From NCBI RefSeq assembly GCF_001514265.1, contig NZ_KQ948988.1, positions 937,395 through 1,001,394 of the forward strand: 64,000 nucleotides of DNA, in the 5' to 3' direction. The position numbers and the translations under genes are program-made. Every line of letters starts with the position of its first letter. Positions within the stretch are counted from its first letter, which is position 1. Below, in pieces: positions 33,482 to 42,994 of this stretch. The notes under the pieces are model-generated. The model did not search any database. It was not told the origin of the DNA and saw only the letters and a list, made by a program, of their open reading frames with translations. This DNA is from Streptomyces resistomycificus (lineage in GTDB: Bacteria; Actinomycetota; Actinomycetes; Streptomycetales; Streptomycetaceae).

Positions 33482-34380
33482 CGGGAACCGGCACGACGCG
33501 CCCCGACGAGACGGAGCGCGCGACGCTCGACAAGGCCGCGGCGGAGAACTTCCCCGTGGCCCCCTTCTTCCTGCCCGGGGACTGGCGCGACGACCTCATG
33601 GCCGTCTACGGCTTCGCCCGCCTCGTCGACGACATCGGTGACGGCGATCTGGCCCCGGGCGGCGCCGACGCCCGGCTGCTGGGTGTCGAGCCCGGATCCG
33701 CCGAGGACCGGCTGGTGATGCTGGACGCCTTCGAGGCCGACCTCCACCGGGTCTTCGACTCCACCCCGCGCCACCCGCTGCTGCGCCGGCTCCAGCGGAC
33801 CGTCCGCCGGCGCGCGCTGACCCCCGAGCCGTTCCTCGGCCTGATCGCCGCCAACCGCCAGGACCAGCTCGTCACCCGGTACGAGAGCTACGACGACCTG
33901 CTCGCCTACTGCGAACTGTCCGCGAACCCCGTGGGCCGTCTCGTCCTCGCCGTCACCGGCACCGCGACCCCCGAGCGGATCCGTCACTCCGACGCGATCT
34001 GCACGGCGCTCCAGATCGTCGAACATCTCCAGGACGTCGCCGAGGACCTCGGCCGCGACCGTGTCTATCTGCCCGCCGAGGACATGAAGCGTTTTCACGT
34101 CCGGGAGGCGGACCTCGCCGCGAAAACCTCAGGCGCATCGGTGCGTGCCCTGGTTGCATACGAAGCGCAACGCGCTCGCGATCTCCTGAATGAAGGCGCC
34201 CCCCTGGTGGGTAGCGTCCACGGCAGGCTGAGGCTGTTGCTCGCAGGGTTCGTGGCGGGGGGAAGGGCGGCGATCCACGCGATCACCGCCGCCGAGTACG
34301 ACGTACTTCCCGGCCCGCCCAAGCCCGGCAAGGTCCGGTTGCTGCGTGAGGTGGGCGTGACTCTGCGAGGAAAGGGGTGA
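33478..34380 (+). CDS. hpnC: Squalene synthase HpnC (hydroxysqualene synthase)
   Basis: A 300-residue trans-isoprenyl diphosphate synthase (squalene/phytoene synthase fold). It begins TLDKAAAENFPVAPFFLP, then first Asp-rich motif FARLVDDIGDGD (about residue 44), second motif QDVAEDLGRDRVYLPAEDM. In the three-enzyme bacterial squalene route, HpnC converts presqualene diphosphate to hydroxysqualene. First structural gene of the hopanoid operon; GTG start overlaps the leader ORF, and its stop overlaps hpnD as GTGA. Confidence 0.93.
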   Translation: MTGTGTTRPDETERATLDKAAAENFPVAPFFLPGDWRDDLMAVYGFARLVDDIGDGDLAPGGADARLLGVEPGSAEDRLVMLDAFEADLHRVFDSTPRHPLLRRLQRTVRRRALTPEPFLGLIAANRQDQLVTRYESYDDLLAYCELSANPVGRLVLAVTGTATPERIRHSDAICTALQIVEHLQDVAEDLGRDRVYLPAEDMKRFHVREADLAAKTSGASVRALVAYEAQRARDLLNEGAPLVGSVHGRLRLLLAGFVAGGRAAIHAITAAEYDVLPGPPKPGKVRLLREVGVTLRGKG

Positions 34381-35327
34381 TCCGGACCGTGGAGTCGGAA
34401 CAGGACGTGTCCGCACCGGTACTCGCCGCCTACAGCTACTGCGAGGCCGTCACCGGGCAGCAGGCCCGCAACTTCGCGTACGGCATCAGGCTGCTGCCGA
34501 CGCCCAAGCGACGTGCGATGTCGGCGCTCTACGCCTTCTCCCGGCGCGTCGACGACATCGGCGACGGCGCGCTGGCCGACGGTGTCAAGAGCGTGCGACT
34601 CGAGGACACCCGGGCGATGCTGGCCCGGGTGCGCGAGGGTTCGGTCGACGAGGACGACATCGACCCGGTCGCCGTCGCCCTCGCCCACGCAGCCGAGACC
34701 TTCCCGATCCCGCTCGACGGGCTGGACGAGCTCATCGACGGCGTGCTGATGGACGTACGGGGCGAGACCTACGAGACCTGGGACGACCTGAAGGTCTACT
34801 GCCGCTGTGTGGCGGGTGCCATCGGGCGGCTGTCCCTCGGGGTGTTCGGTACGGAACCGGGGGCGCGCGGTGCCGAGCGCGCGCCGGAGTATGCCGACAC
34901 GCTCGGGCTCGCACTCCAACTCACCAACATCCTCAGGGACGTTCGGGAGGACGCCGAGGGCGGGCGCACCTATCTGCCCGGCGACGACCTCGCCAAGTTC
35001 GGCTGCTCGGCCGGCTTCAAGGGGTCGAAACCGCCGGAGGGTGCCGACTTCGCGGGCCTCGTGCACTTCGAAGTGCGTCGGGCCCGCGCCCTGTTCGCGG
35101 AGGGCTACCGGCTGCTCCCGATGCTCGACCGCCGCAGTGGCGCCTGTGTGGCCGCCATGGCCGGGATCTACCGCCGCCTCCTGGACCGGATCGAGCGTGA
35201 TCCCGAGGCGGTGCTGCGCGGCCGCGTCTCGCTGCCCGGGCGGGAGAAGGCGTACGTCGCCGTGCGTGGCCTGTCGGGCCTCGACGCCCGGCATGTGACG
35301 CGGCGGGCCGTCAGGAGGCGTGCCTGA
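34377..35327 (+). CDS. hpnD: Presqualene diphosphate synthase HpnD
   Basis: A 316-residue squalene/phytoene synthase-fold enzyme. YSYCEAVTGQQARNFAYGIRLLP at the start, first Asp motif SRRVDDIGDG (about residue 56), second motif TNILRDVREDAEGGRTYLPGDDL. It condenses two FPP into presqualene diphosphate. The reading frame starts at GTG 34377 overlapping hpnC by 4 bp; GTG 34389 is a possible shorter start. The stop forms TGATG with the 46-aa orf that follows. Confidence 0.93.
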   Translation: MIRTVESEQDVSAPVLAAYSYCEAVTGQQARNFAYGIRLLPTPKRRAMSALYAFSRRVDDIGDGALADGVKSVRLEDTRAMLARVREGSVDEDDIDPVAVALAHAAETFPIPLDGLDELIDGVLMDVRGETYETWDDLKVYCRCVAGAIGRLSLGVFGTEPGARGAERAPEYADTLGLALQLTNILRDVREDAEGGRTYLPGDDLAKFGCSAGFKGSKPPEGADFAGLVHFEVRRARALFAEGYRLLPMLDRRSGACVAAMAGIYRRLLDRIERDPEAVLRGRVSLPGREKAYVAVRGLSGLDARHVTRRAVRRRA

Positions 35328-35467
35328 TGGACAATTCGGTCCAAGGTGATGCCGTCGGAGAAAAGTGGCACGCAACCCTCCGGAGCCGGGTCGCGTCCCA
35401 GACTGCGACGACCCGCCGTGCCCGCCGTGCACGGTCCGGCGGGCACTCGGGGGAGGGCGCACGATGA
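35327..35467 (+). CDS. 46-aa small protein between hpnD and hpnE (DUF6380-like)
   Basis: A small gene with ATG 35327 overlapping the hpnD stop (TGATG) and a TGA at 35465-35467 overlapping the hpnE ATG (ATGA). The peptide starts MDNSVQGDAVGEKWHATL, followed by a basic, Arg-rich middle (TTRRARRARSGG) and an acidic end (GEGAR). It resembles short Streptomyces proteins I know as DUF6380, but I cannot verify this. The frame fits exactly between the two genes, which argues for selection on the reading frame. It may simply couple hpnE translation to hpnD, or be a small basic partner of the squalene enzymes. Confidence 0.6.
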   Translation: MDNSVQGDAVGEKWHATLRSRVASQTATTRRARRARSGGHSGEGAR

Positions 35468-36891
35468 CCGACGGTTCGCAGCCCGACGTGTCGCTCGCGG
35501 ACACGCCGGGACACTCCGGGAGAGACGCTGTCGTGATCGGCGGCGGTCTCGCCGGCATCACCGCCGCGCTCGCGCTCGCCGACGCCGGAGTCCGGGTGAC
35601 ACTGCTCGAAGGCCGGCCCCGGCTGGGCGGCCTCGCCTTCTCCTTCCAGCGCGACGGGCTGACCGTCGACAACGGACAGCACGTGTACCTGCGCTGCTGC
35701 ACCGCCTACCGGTGGTTCCTCGACCGCGTCGAGGGCGCGGCGCTGGCTCCGCTGCAGGATCGTCTCGACGTGCCCGTACTCGACGTCGACCGTCCCGAGG
35801 GGCGGCGGCTGGGCAGGCTGCGGCGCGACGCGCTGCCGGTGCCCCTGCATCTGGGGCGCAGCCTCGCCACGTACCCGCATCTCTCGCTCGCCGAGCGGGC
35901 CGGTGTGGGGCGGGCCGCGCTCGCGCTCAAGGGGCTCGACCTCGCCGATCCGGACCTGGACACGCAGGACTTCGGCAGCTGGCTGAGCTCGCACGGTCAG
36001 TCGGCGCGTGCCATCGAGGCACTGTGGGACCTGGTCGGGGTCGCCACGCTCAACGCGGTCGCGGGTGACTCCTCGCTGGGGCTCGCCGCCATGGTGTTCA
36101 AGACCGGCCTGCTGTCCGACCCGGGTGCCGCCGACATCGGATGGGCGCACGTCCCGCTGGGCGAACTGCATGACCGGTTGGCCCGCAAGGCGCTCGACTC
36201 CGCGGGCGTGCGCACCGAGATCCGTACCCGCGTCACCTCCATCTCCACTGACGAGAACGGGCGTTGGAGCGTTCAGGTGCCCGGCGAGGAACTGCGGGCG
36301 GACGCGGTCGTCCTCGCCGTACCGCAGCGCGAGGCCCACGACCTGCTGCCGGCGGGCGCGCTCGACGCGCCCGAACGGCTCCTGGAGATCGGCACCGCGC
36401 CGATCCTCAACGTCCACGTCGTCTACGACCGCAAGGTGCTCTCACGGCCGTTCTTCGCGGCCCTCGGCACCCCGGTGCAGTGGGTGTTCGACCGCACGGA
36501 GGCATCCGGGCTGCACGAGGGGCAGTACCTCGCCCTGTCGCAGTCGGCCGCCCAGGACGAGATCGACGAGCCCGTCGCCGTGCTGCGCGAGCGCTACCTG
36601 CCCGAGCTGGAGCGCCTGCTGCCCCGTACACGGGGGGCCGAGGTGAGGGACTTCTTCGTGACCCGGGAACGCACGGCGACGTTCGCTCCCACCCCCGGCG
36701 TCGGACGGCTGCGGCCCGGCGCCCGCACCAAGGCACCCGGCCTCTACCTGGCCGGAGCGTGGACCGCCACCGGGTGGCCCGCGACCATGGAGAGTGCGGT
36801 CCGCAGTGGTGTGAGCGCGGCGGACGCCGTGCTCGGCGCCCTGGGCCGACCCCGCCCCCGCCACCTCTTCGAGTTCGAGGAGGCGGCCTGA
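35464..36891 (+). CDS. hpnE: Hydroxysqualene dehydroxylase HpnE
   Basis: A 475-residue FAD-dependent amine-oxidase/phytoene-desaturase-type protein. FAD motif AVVIGGGLAGITAALALADAG (about residue 22) with LLEGRPRLGG, and the C-terminal FAD contact GLYLAGAWTATGWPATMESAVRSG. HpnE reduces hydroxysqualene to squalene with NAD(P)H or FADH2. ATG 35464 has GGGAGGG about 7 nt upstream as well as the ATGA overlap with the small ORF. Its stop overlaps an ATG at 36891. Confidence 0.93.
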   Translation: MTDGSQPDVSLADTPGHSGRDAVVIGGGLAGITAALALADAGVRVTLLEGRPRLGGLAFSFQRDGLTVDNGQHVYLRCCTAYRWFLDRVEGAALAPLQDRLDVPVLDVDRPEGRRLGRLRRDALPVPLHLGRSLATYPHLSLAERAGVGRAALALKGLDLADPDLDTQDFGSWLSSHGQSARAIEALWDLVGVATLNAVAGDSSLGLAAMVFKTGLLSDPGAADIGWAHVPLGELHDRLARKALDSAGVRTEIRTRVTSISTDENGRWSVQVPGEELRADAVVLAVPQREAHDLLPAGALDAPERLLEIGTAPILNVHVVYDRKVLSRPFFAALGTPVQWVFDRTEASGLHEGQYLALSQSAAQDEIDEPVAVLRERYLPELERLLPRTRGAEVRDFFVTRERTATFAPTPGVGRLRPGARTKAPGLYLAGAWTATGWPATMESAVRSGVSAADAVLGALGRPRPRHLFEFEEAA

Positions 36892-36953
36892 TGCTCGATC
36901 AGCAGGGCACGGCAGGCCCCCGCACCTTCGGTACCGCAACAAGAGGAGAGACT

Positions 36954-38027
36954 GTGCCCACTGTGCCCCCGGCCTCGCAGGCCGCTCGGAGGACCGCGGT
37001 GGACGTGACCGCGCTCCTGGAGCGCGGCCGGACCCTTGCCACACCGGTACTGCGGGCGGCCATCGACCGCCTGGCACCTCCCATGGACACGGTTTCCGCC
37101 TACCACTTCGGCTGGATCGACGCCCAGGGCAACCCCGCGGACGGGGACGGCGGCAAGGCCGTACGCCCCGCCCTCGCGGTGCTCTCCGCGGAGGTCACCG
37201 GCGCCGAGCCCGAGGCCGGCATCCCCGGCGCCGTCGCCGTGGAGCTGGTCCACAACTTCTCGCTGCTGCACGACGACCTGATGGACGGCGACGAACAGCG
37301 CCGGCACCGCGACACCGTCTGGAAGGTGCACGGCCCCGCCCAGGCCATCCTCGTCGGCGACGCCCTGTTCGCCCTGGCCAACGAGGTGCTGCTGGAACTC
37401 GGCACCGTGGAGGCGGGCCGTGCCGCCCGCCGCCTGACCACCGCCTCCCGGGCCCTGATCGACGGTCAGGCCCAGGACATCTCCTACGAGCACCGCGACC
37501 GCGTCAGCGTAGAAGAGTGTCTGGAGATGGAGGGCAACAAGACCGGTGCCCTGCTCGCCTGCGCCAGCTCCATCGGCGCGGTGCTCGGCGGCGCGGACGA
37601 CCGCACCGCCGACACCCTGGAGAAGTACGGCTACCACCTGGGCCTCGCCTTCCAGGCCGTCGACGACCTGCTCGGCATCTGGGGCGACCCGGTCTCCACC
37701 GGCAAGCAGACCTGGAGCGACCTGCGCCAGCGCAAGAAGTCCCTGCCGGTCGTGGCCGCGCTCGCGGCGGGCGGGCCCGCCTCCGAGCGGCTCGGTGAGC
37801 TGCTCGCCGCCGACGCCAAGGCCAGCGACTTCGAGAACTTCTCCGAGACGGAGTTCGCGGCCCGTGCCGCGCTCATCGAGGAGGCGGGCGGCCGCGAGTG
37901 GACCGCCGAGGAAGCACGCCGACAGCACACCATCGCCATCGAAGCCCTCGACGCCGTCGACATGCCCGACCGGGTGCGGGCGCAGTTCACGGCACTCGCC
38001 GACTTCGTCGTCGTACGAAAGAGATGA
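36954..38027 (+). CDS. Polyprenyl (farnesyl-type) diphosphate synthase
   Basis: A 357-residue trans-isoprenyl diphosphate synthase. First Asp-rich motif LLHDDLMDGDEQRRH (DDxxD, about residue 105), second motif QAVDDLLGIWGD (DDxxG), with GGKAVRPAL near the start of the fold. The position before the first motif holds bulky residues (NFSLLHDD), compatible with short-chain (C15) products, so it probably supplies FPP for HpnD. Start GTG 36954 has a strong AGAGGAGAG 6 nt upstream. The in-frame ATG 36891 overlaps the hpnE stop and would add 21 residues; coupling could use either. Confidence 0.9.
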   Translation: MPTVPPASQAARRTAVDVTALLERGRTLATPVLRAAIDRLAPPMDTVSAYHFGWIDAQGNPADGDGGKAVRPALAVLSAEVTGAEPEAGIPGAVAVELVHNFSLLHDDLMDGDEQRRHRDTVWKVHGPAQAILVGDALFALANEVLLELGTVEAGRAARRLTTASRALIDGQAQDISYEHRDRVSVEECLEMEGNKTGALLACASSIGAVLGGADDRTADTLEKYGYHLGLAFQAVDDLLGIWGDPVSTGKQTWSDLRQRKKSLPVVAALAAGGPASERLGELLAADAKASDFENFSETEFAARAALIEEAGGREWTAEEARRQHTIAIEALDAVDMPDRVRAQFTALADFVVVRKR

Positions 38028-38144
38028 TCACTATCGGTCGAATAGCCCTCGCGTAGTCGCCGGCCGGTGTCGCGGGAACACGAGCACCGGCCGACGGCGG
38101 ACCCAAGCAGAAGCACCGATTGCACACTGCACGAAGGGGAAGCC

Positions 38145-40136
38145 ATGACAGCGACGACCGACGGAAGCACCGGGGCCCTGCCGTCCCGCGCTGCCGCGGC
38201 CAGCGAAACCGACATCAACACCCCCGTGGCGGCCGGGGTGCACGACGCCGCCGTACGCGCGGTGCAGCGGGCCACCGGCCACCTGCTGGCGACGCAGGAC
38301 GCCCAGGGCTGGTGGAAGGGCGACCTCGAGACCAACGTCACCATGGACGCCGAGGACCTGCTGCTCCGCCAGTTCATCGGGATCCGTGACGAGGCCACCA
38401 CCCACGCCGCGGGTCTGTTCATCCGCGGCGAGCAGCGCGAGGACGGCACCTGGGCCTCCTTCTACGGCGGACCGGGCGAACTGTCCACCACCATCGAGGC
38501 GTATGTGGCGCTCCGCCTGGCCGGGGACGACCCGGACGCGCCGCACATGGCGAGGGCCTCGGCCTGGATCCGGGCGCAGGGCGGCATCGCCGCGGCCCGG
38601 GTCTTCACCCGGATCTGGCTGGCCCTGTTCGGCTGGTGGAAATGGGAGGACCTGCCCGAACTCCCCCCGGAGCTCATCTACTTCCCGACCTGGGTACCGC
38701 TCAACATCTACGACTTCGGGTGCTGGGCCCGGCAGACCATCGTCCCGCTGACGATCGTCTCCGCGACGCGGCCGGTGCGGCCCGCGCCCTTCCCGCTCGA
38801 CGAGCTGCACACCGACCCGGCGAACCCGAACCCGCTCAAGCCTCTTGCCCCGATGGCCAGTTGGGACGGTGCCTTCCAGCGCCTGGACAAGGTGCTGCAT
38901 CAGGTGCGCAAGGTCGCCCCACGCAGACTGCGCAGAGCCGCGATGAACAGCGCCGCCCGCTGGATCATCGAACGCCAGGAGAACGACGGCTGCTGGGGCG
39001 GCATCCAGCCGCCCGCCGTGTACTCGGTGATCGCCCTGCACCTTCTCGGCTACGACCTCGAACACCCGGTCATGCGGGCCGGGTTGGAGTCGCTGGACCG
39101 TTTCGCCATCTGGCGTGAGGACGGGTCCCGCATGATCGAGGCCTGTCAGTCGCCGGTGTGGGACACCTGTCTGGCGACGATCGCGCTCGTCGACGCCGGG
39201 GTACCGGCCGACCACCCGCAGCTGGTCAAGGCCGCCGACTGGATGCTCGGCGAGGAGATCGTCCGGCCCGGCGACTGGGCGGTGAAGCGTCCCCAACTCC
39301 CGCCGGGGGGCTGGGCGTTCGAGTTCCACAACGACAACTATCCCGACATCGACGACACCGCCGAGGTCGTCCTCGCGCTGCGCAGGGTCAAGCACCACGA
39401 CCCGGAGCGGGTGGAGCGGGCGATCGGCCGCGGCGTCCGCTGGAACCTCGGGATGCAGTCGAAGAACGGCGCGTGGGGCGCCTTCGACGTCGACAACACC
39501 AGCCCGTTCCCCAACCGGCTGCCGTTCTGCGACTTCGGCGAGGTCATCGACCCGCCGTCCGCCGACGTCACCGCGCACGTCGTCGAGATGCTGGCCGTCG
39601 AGGGGCTCTCGCACGACCCGCGCACCCGGCGTGGCATCGATTGGCTGCTCGCCGAACAGGAGCCGGACGGCTCGTGGTTCGGGCGCTGGGGCGTCAACTA
39701 CATCTACGGCACCGGTTCCGTGGTGCCCGCCCTCGCCGCGGCCGGGCTCCCCGCCTCGCACCCGGCGATCCGCCGCGCGGTGATCTGGCTGGAGAAGGTG
39801 CAGAACGACGACGGCGGCTGGGGCGAGGACCTGCGCTCGTACAAGGACGTCAAGAAGTGGAGCGGCCGGGGCGCCTCCACCGCCTCACAGACGGCGTGGG
39901 CGCTGATGGCCCTGCTGGCCGCCGGGGAGAAGGACTCCAAGGCGGTCGAGCGCGGCGTCGCGTGGCTCGCGAGCACCCAGCGCGAGGACGGTACCTGGGA
40001 CGAGCCGTACTTCACCGGTACCGGCTTCCCCTGGGACTTCTCGATCAACTACCACCTCTACCGTCAGGTGTTCCCGCTCACCGCCCTCGGCCGGTACGTC
40101 CACGGAGAGCCCTTCTCCGGGGTCAAGGGGGACTGA
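38145..40136 (+). CDS. shc: Squalene-hopene cyclase
   Basis: A 663-residue class II triterpene cyclase. Catalytic acid motif YPDIDDTAEV (DxDDTA, about residue 406), and several QW repeats such as QDAQGWWKGD, REDGTWASFYGG, QENDGCWGG, PDGSWFGRW and NDDGGWGED. It cyclises squalene to hopene and hopanol at the membrane surface. ATG 38145 has AAGGGGA 5 nt upstream. The preceding 117-bp gap is the largest inside the operon and shows no terminator. Its stop overlaps hpnG as TGATG. Confidence 0.96.
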   Translation: MTATTDGSTGALPSRAAAASETDINTPVAAGVHDAAVRAVQRATGHLLATQDAQGWWKGDLETNVTMDAEDLLLRQFIGIRDEATTHAAGLFIRGEQREDGTWASFYGGPGELSTTIEAYVALRLAGDDPDAPHMARASAWIRAQGGIAAARVFTRIWLALFGWWKWEDLPELPPELIYFPTWVPLNIYDFGCWARQTIVPLTIVSATRPVRPAPFPLDELHTDPANPNPLKPLAPMASWDGAFQRLDKVLHQVRKVAPRRLRRAAMNSAARWIIERQENDGCWGGIQPPAVYSVIALHLLGYDLEHPVMRAGLESLDRFAIWREDGSRMIEACQSPVWDTCLATIALVDAGVPADHPQLVKAADWMLGEEIVRPGDWAVKRPQLPPGGWAFEFHNDNYPDIDDTAEVVLALRRVKHHDPERVERAIGRGVRWNLGMQSKNGAWGAFDVDNTSPFPNRLPFCDFGEVIDPPSADVTAHVVEMLAVEGLSHDPRTRRGIDWLLAEQEPDGSWFGRWGVNYIYGTGSVVPALAAAGLPASHPAIRRAVIWLEKVQNDDGGWGEDLRSYKDVKKWSGRGASTASQTAWALMALLAAGEKDSKAVERGVAWLASTQREDGTWDEPYFTGTGFPWDFSINYHLYRQVFPLTALGRYVHGEPFSGVKGD

Positions 40137-40777
40137 TGCGCACCCAGCCCGCCGGCGCCCCGCTGCTGATCGCCTGCGCCCTCGGCATCGAGCGCCTGGC
40201 GCTGCGCAGTGGCGACCGCGGCGGCGCCGGCGGGCCGGTCACGATCCTGCGCACCGGCATGGGACCGGTCGCGGCCGAGCGCTCCGTCACCGGGGCGCTG
40301 GCCGGCCCGGCGCTGGGCGAGGCCGCCGTGGTGGCCACGGGCTTCTGCGCGGGACTCGCCCCCGGGATGCACCCGGGCGATCTGGTCGTCGCCGAGGAAA
40401 CGCGGGATCCGCGCGGAACCGTTGCGTGCGTCGGAACCGACCTGCTCGTCGAGGAACTGGCGCGGGCGCTGCCCGGCCGCACGGTCCACACCGGACCGCT
40501 CACCGGCTCCGACCACGTCGTGCGCGGTCACGAACGGGCGGATCTGCGCGCCACCGGCGCGATCGCGGTAGACATGGAGTCCGCGGCCACGCTCCTGAGC
40601 GCCGTGCGCGCGGGCGAGCGCCCCGTTGCGGCCGTCCGGGTGGTCGTGGACGCTCCAGAACATGAACTCGTCCGGATCGGCACGGTGCGCGGTGGAATAT
40701 CAGCCTTCCGCGTACTTCGATCGGTCCTTCCCGCATTCCACGAATGGCACCGTTCCTTGCTGCTCCCCAGGAGGTGA
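40136..40777 (+). CDS. hpnG: Adenosylhopane nucleosidase HpnG (phosphorylase fold)
   Basis: A 213-residue nucleoside phosphorylase/MTA-SAH nucleosidase-fold protein: LRTGMGPVAAERSV, ATGFCAGLAPGMHPGDLVVAEE, and the catalytic end IAVDMESAATL with the Glu of DMES. In hopanoid clusters it removes adenine from adenosylhopane to give ribosylhopane. The ATG overlaps the shc stop by one base. It ends 5 bp before the hpnH start. Confidence 0.88.
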   Translation: MRTQPAGAPLLIACALGIERLALRSGDRGGAGGPVTILRTGMGPVAAERSVTGALAGPALGEAAVVATGFCAGLAPGMHPGDLVVAEETRDPRGTVACVGTDLLVEELARALPGRTVHTGPLTGSDHVVRGHERADLRATGAIAVDMESAATLLSAVRAGERPVAAVRVVVDAPEHELVRIGTVRGGISAFRVLRSVLPAFHEWHRSLLLPRR

Positions 40778-40782
40778 GCCAG

Positions 40783-41805
40783 ATGGCCATGCCGCTTCGT
40801 CAGTCCATCAAGGTCGCTACATACTTGGCCGAACAAAAGCTCCGCAAGCGGGAGAAGTTCCCGCTCATCGTGGAGCTGGAACCCCTCTACGCGTGCAATC
40901 TGAAGTGCGAGGGCTGCGGCAAGATCCAGCACCCGGCCGGGGTGCTCAAGCAGCGGATGCCGGTGGCGCAGGCCGTCGGGGCGGTGCTGGAGTCCGGTGC
41001 GCCGATGGTGTCCATCGCGGGCGGTGAGCCGCTGATGCACCCTCAGATCGACGAGATCGTGCGGCAGTTGGTGGCCAAGAGGAAGTACGTCTTCCTCTGC
41101 ACCAACGCCATGCTGCTGCGCAAGAAGATGGACAAGTTCAAGCCCTCTCCCTACTTCGCCTTCGCCGTGCACATCGACGGGCTGCGGGAACGGCACGACG
41201 AGTCGGTGGCGAAGGAGGGGGTGTTCGACGAGGCCGTGGAGGCGATCAAGGAGGCCAAGAAGCGCGGCTTCCGGGTGACCACCAACTCGACCTTCTTCAA
41301 CACCGACACCCCGCAGACCATCATCGAGGTGCTCAACTTCCTCAATGACGACCTGCGGGTCGACGAGATGATGATCTCGCCCGCCTACGCCTACGAGAAG
41401 GCCCCCGACCAGGAGCACTTCCTGGGCGTGGAGCAGACCCGCGAACTGTTCAGGAAGGCGTTCGCGGGCGGCAACCGGCGTCGCTGGCGGCTCAACCACT
41501 CGCCGCTCTTCCTGGACTTCCTGGAGGGCAAGGTCGACTTCCCGTGCACGGCCTGGGCGATCCCGAACTACTCGCTCTTCGGCTGGCAGCGCCCCTGTTA
41601 TCTGATGAGCGACGGATACGTCCCGACGTACCGCGAGCTCGTCGAGGAGACCGACTGGGACAAGTACGGCCGCGGCAAGGATCCACGCTGCGCCAACTGC
41701 ATGGCGCACTGCGGCTACGAGCCGACCGCCGTCCTCGCCACCATGGGGTCCCTCAAGGAGTCGCTGCGCGCCATGCGCGAGACCGTCTCCGGAAACCGGG
41801 AGTGA
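40783..41805 (+). CDS. hpnH: Radical SAM adenosylhopane synthase HpnH
   Basis: A 340-residue radical SAM enzyme. Cluster motif CNLKCEGC (CxxxCxxC, about residue 38), GGEP at [10 protein letters not shown], and a C-terminal Cys set ([12 protein letters not shown]) that fits the SPASM-like end of HpnH. It joins the 5'-deoxyadenosyl radical to hopene. ATG 40783 has GGAGGTGA about 8 nt upstream. Next to hpnG, which acts on its product. Confidence 0.94.
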   Translation: MAMPLRQSIKVATYLAEQKLRKREKFPLIVELEPLYACNLKCEGCGKIQHPAGVLKQRMPVAQAVGAVLESGAPMVSIAGGEPLMHPQIDEIVRQLVAKRKYVFLCTNAMLLRKKMDKFKPSPYFAFAVHIDGLRERHDESVAKEGVFDEAVEAIKEAKKRGFRVTTNSTFFNTDTPQTIIEVLNFLNDDLRVDEMMISPAYAYEKAPDQEHFLGVEQTRELFRKAFAGGNRRRWRLNHSPLFLDFLEGKVDFPCTAWAIPNYSLFGWQRPCYLMSDGYVPTYRELVEETDWDKYGRGKDPRCANCMAHCGYEPTAVLATMGSLKESLRAMRETVSGNRE

Positions 41806-41809
41806 GGTG

Positions 41810-42967
41810 ATGACCGTCGTCTCCCTGGGCGTTCCCGAGGTGCCGGTCCGGCCGATCGCCGAGCGGCGTGTGTCGCGGCGGATCCAGGTCGGTCCGGTGG
41901 CCGTGGGGGGCGGGGCCCCGGTGTCGGTGCAGTCGATGACCACGACGCGTACGTCCGACATCGGCGCCACGCTCCAGCAGATCGCCGAGCTGACCGCGTC
42001 CGGCTGCCAGATCGTGCGGGTCGCCTGTCCGACGCAGGACGACGCGGACGCTCTGTCGACCATCGCCCGCAAGTCGCAGATCCCGGTGATCGCCGACATC
42101 CACTTCCAGCCGAAGTACGTGTTCGCCGCGATCGAGGCCGGCTGCGCCGCCGTGCGCGTCAATCCGGGCAACATCAAGCAGTTCGACGACAAGGTCAAGG
42201 AGATCGCCGGGGCGGCGAAGGACCACGGCACCCCGATCCGCATCGGCGTGAACGCGGGCTCGCTGGACCGGCGCCTGCTCCAGAAGTACGTCAAGGCGAC
42301 CCCGGAGGCGCTGGTGGAGAGCGCCCTGTGGGAGGCGTCGCTCTTCGAGGAGCACGGCTTCCGGGACATCAAGATCTCCGTCAAGCACAACGACCCCGTG
42401 GTGATGGTGAACGCCTACACGCTCCTCGCGGAGCAGTGCGACTACCCGCTGCACCTGGGCGTCACGGAGGCCGGTCCGGCCTTCCAGGGGACGATCAAGT
42501 CGGCCGTGGCCTTCGGCGCCCTGCTCAGCAGGGGCATCGGCGACACCATCCGGGTGTCCCTGAGCGCCCCGCCCGCCGAGGAGGTCAAGGTCGGCATCCA
42601 GATCCTGGAGTCGCTGAACCTGAGGCAGCGGCGGCTGGAGATCGTGTCGTGCCCGTCCTGCGGCCGCGCCCAGGTCGACGTCTACAAGCTGGCCGACGAG
42701 GTCACCGCGGGTCTGGAGGGCATGGAGGTGCCGCTCAGGGTGGCCGTCATGGGGTGTGTGGTGAACGGGCCGGGAGAGGCCCGGGAGGCCGATCTCGGCG
42801 TCGCCTCCGGCAACGGCAAGGGACAGATCTTCGTCAAGGGCGAGGTCGTCAAGACCGTCCCCGAGTCGAAGATCGTCGAGACCCTGATCGAAGAGGCGAT
42901 GAAGATCGCCGAACAGATGGAGCAGGACGGCGTCCCGTCGGGGGAGCCCGCCGTCACCGTGAGCTGA
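41810..42967 (+). CDS. ispG: 4-hydroxy-3-methylbut-2-en-1-yl diphosphate synthase (flavodoxin)
   Basis: A 385-residue [4Fe-4S] enzyme of the MEP pathway. It starts [24 protein letters not shown], has [14 protein letters not shown] and [13 protein letters not shown], and cluster cysteines in [11 protein letters not shown] and [11 protein letters not shown]. It converts ME-cPP to HMBPP. Four bp separate it from hpnH. It may be a second ispG dedicated to hopanoids; other genomic copies cannot be seen here. Confidence 0.94.
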   Translation: MTVVSLGVPEVPVRPIAERRVSRRIQVGPVAVGGGAPVSVQSMTTTRTSDIGATLQQIAELTASGCQIVRVACPTQDDADALSTIARKSQIPVIADIHFQPKYVFAAIEAGCAAVRVNPGNIKQFDDKVKEIAGAAKDHGTPIRIGVNAGSLDRRLLQKYVKATPEALVESALWEASLFEEHGFRDIKISVKHNDPVVMVNAYTLLAEQCDYPLHLGVTEAGPAFQGTIKSAVAFGALLSRGIGDTIRVSLSAPPAEEVKVGIQILESLNLRQRRLEIVSCPSCGRAQVDVYKLADEVTAGLEGMEVPLRVAVMGCVVNGPGEAREADLGVASGNGKGQIFVKGEVVKTVPESKIVETLIEEAMKIAEQMEQDGVPSGEPAVTVS

Positions 42968-42994
42968 ACAGCACGGACCGATAGGGGGCCCGAC

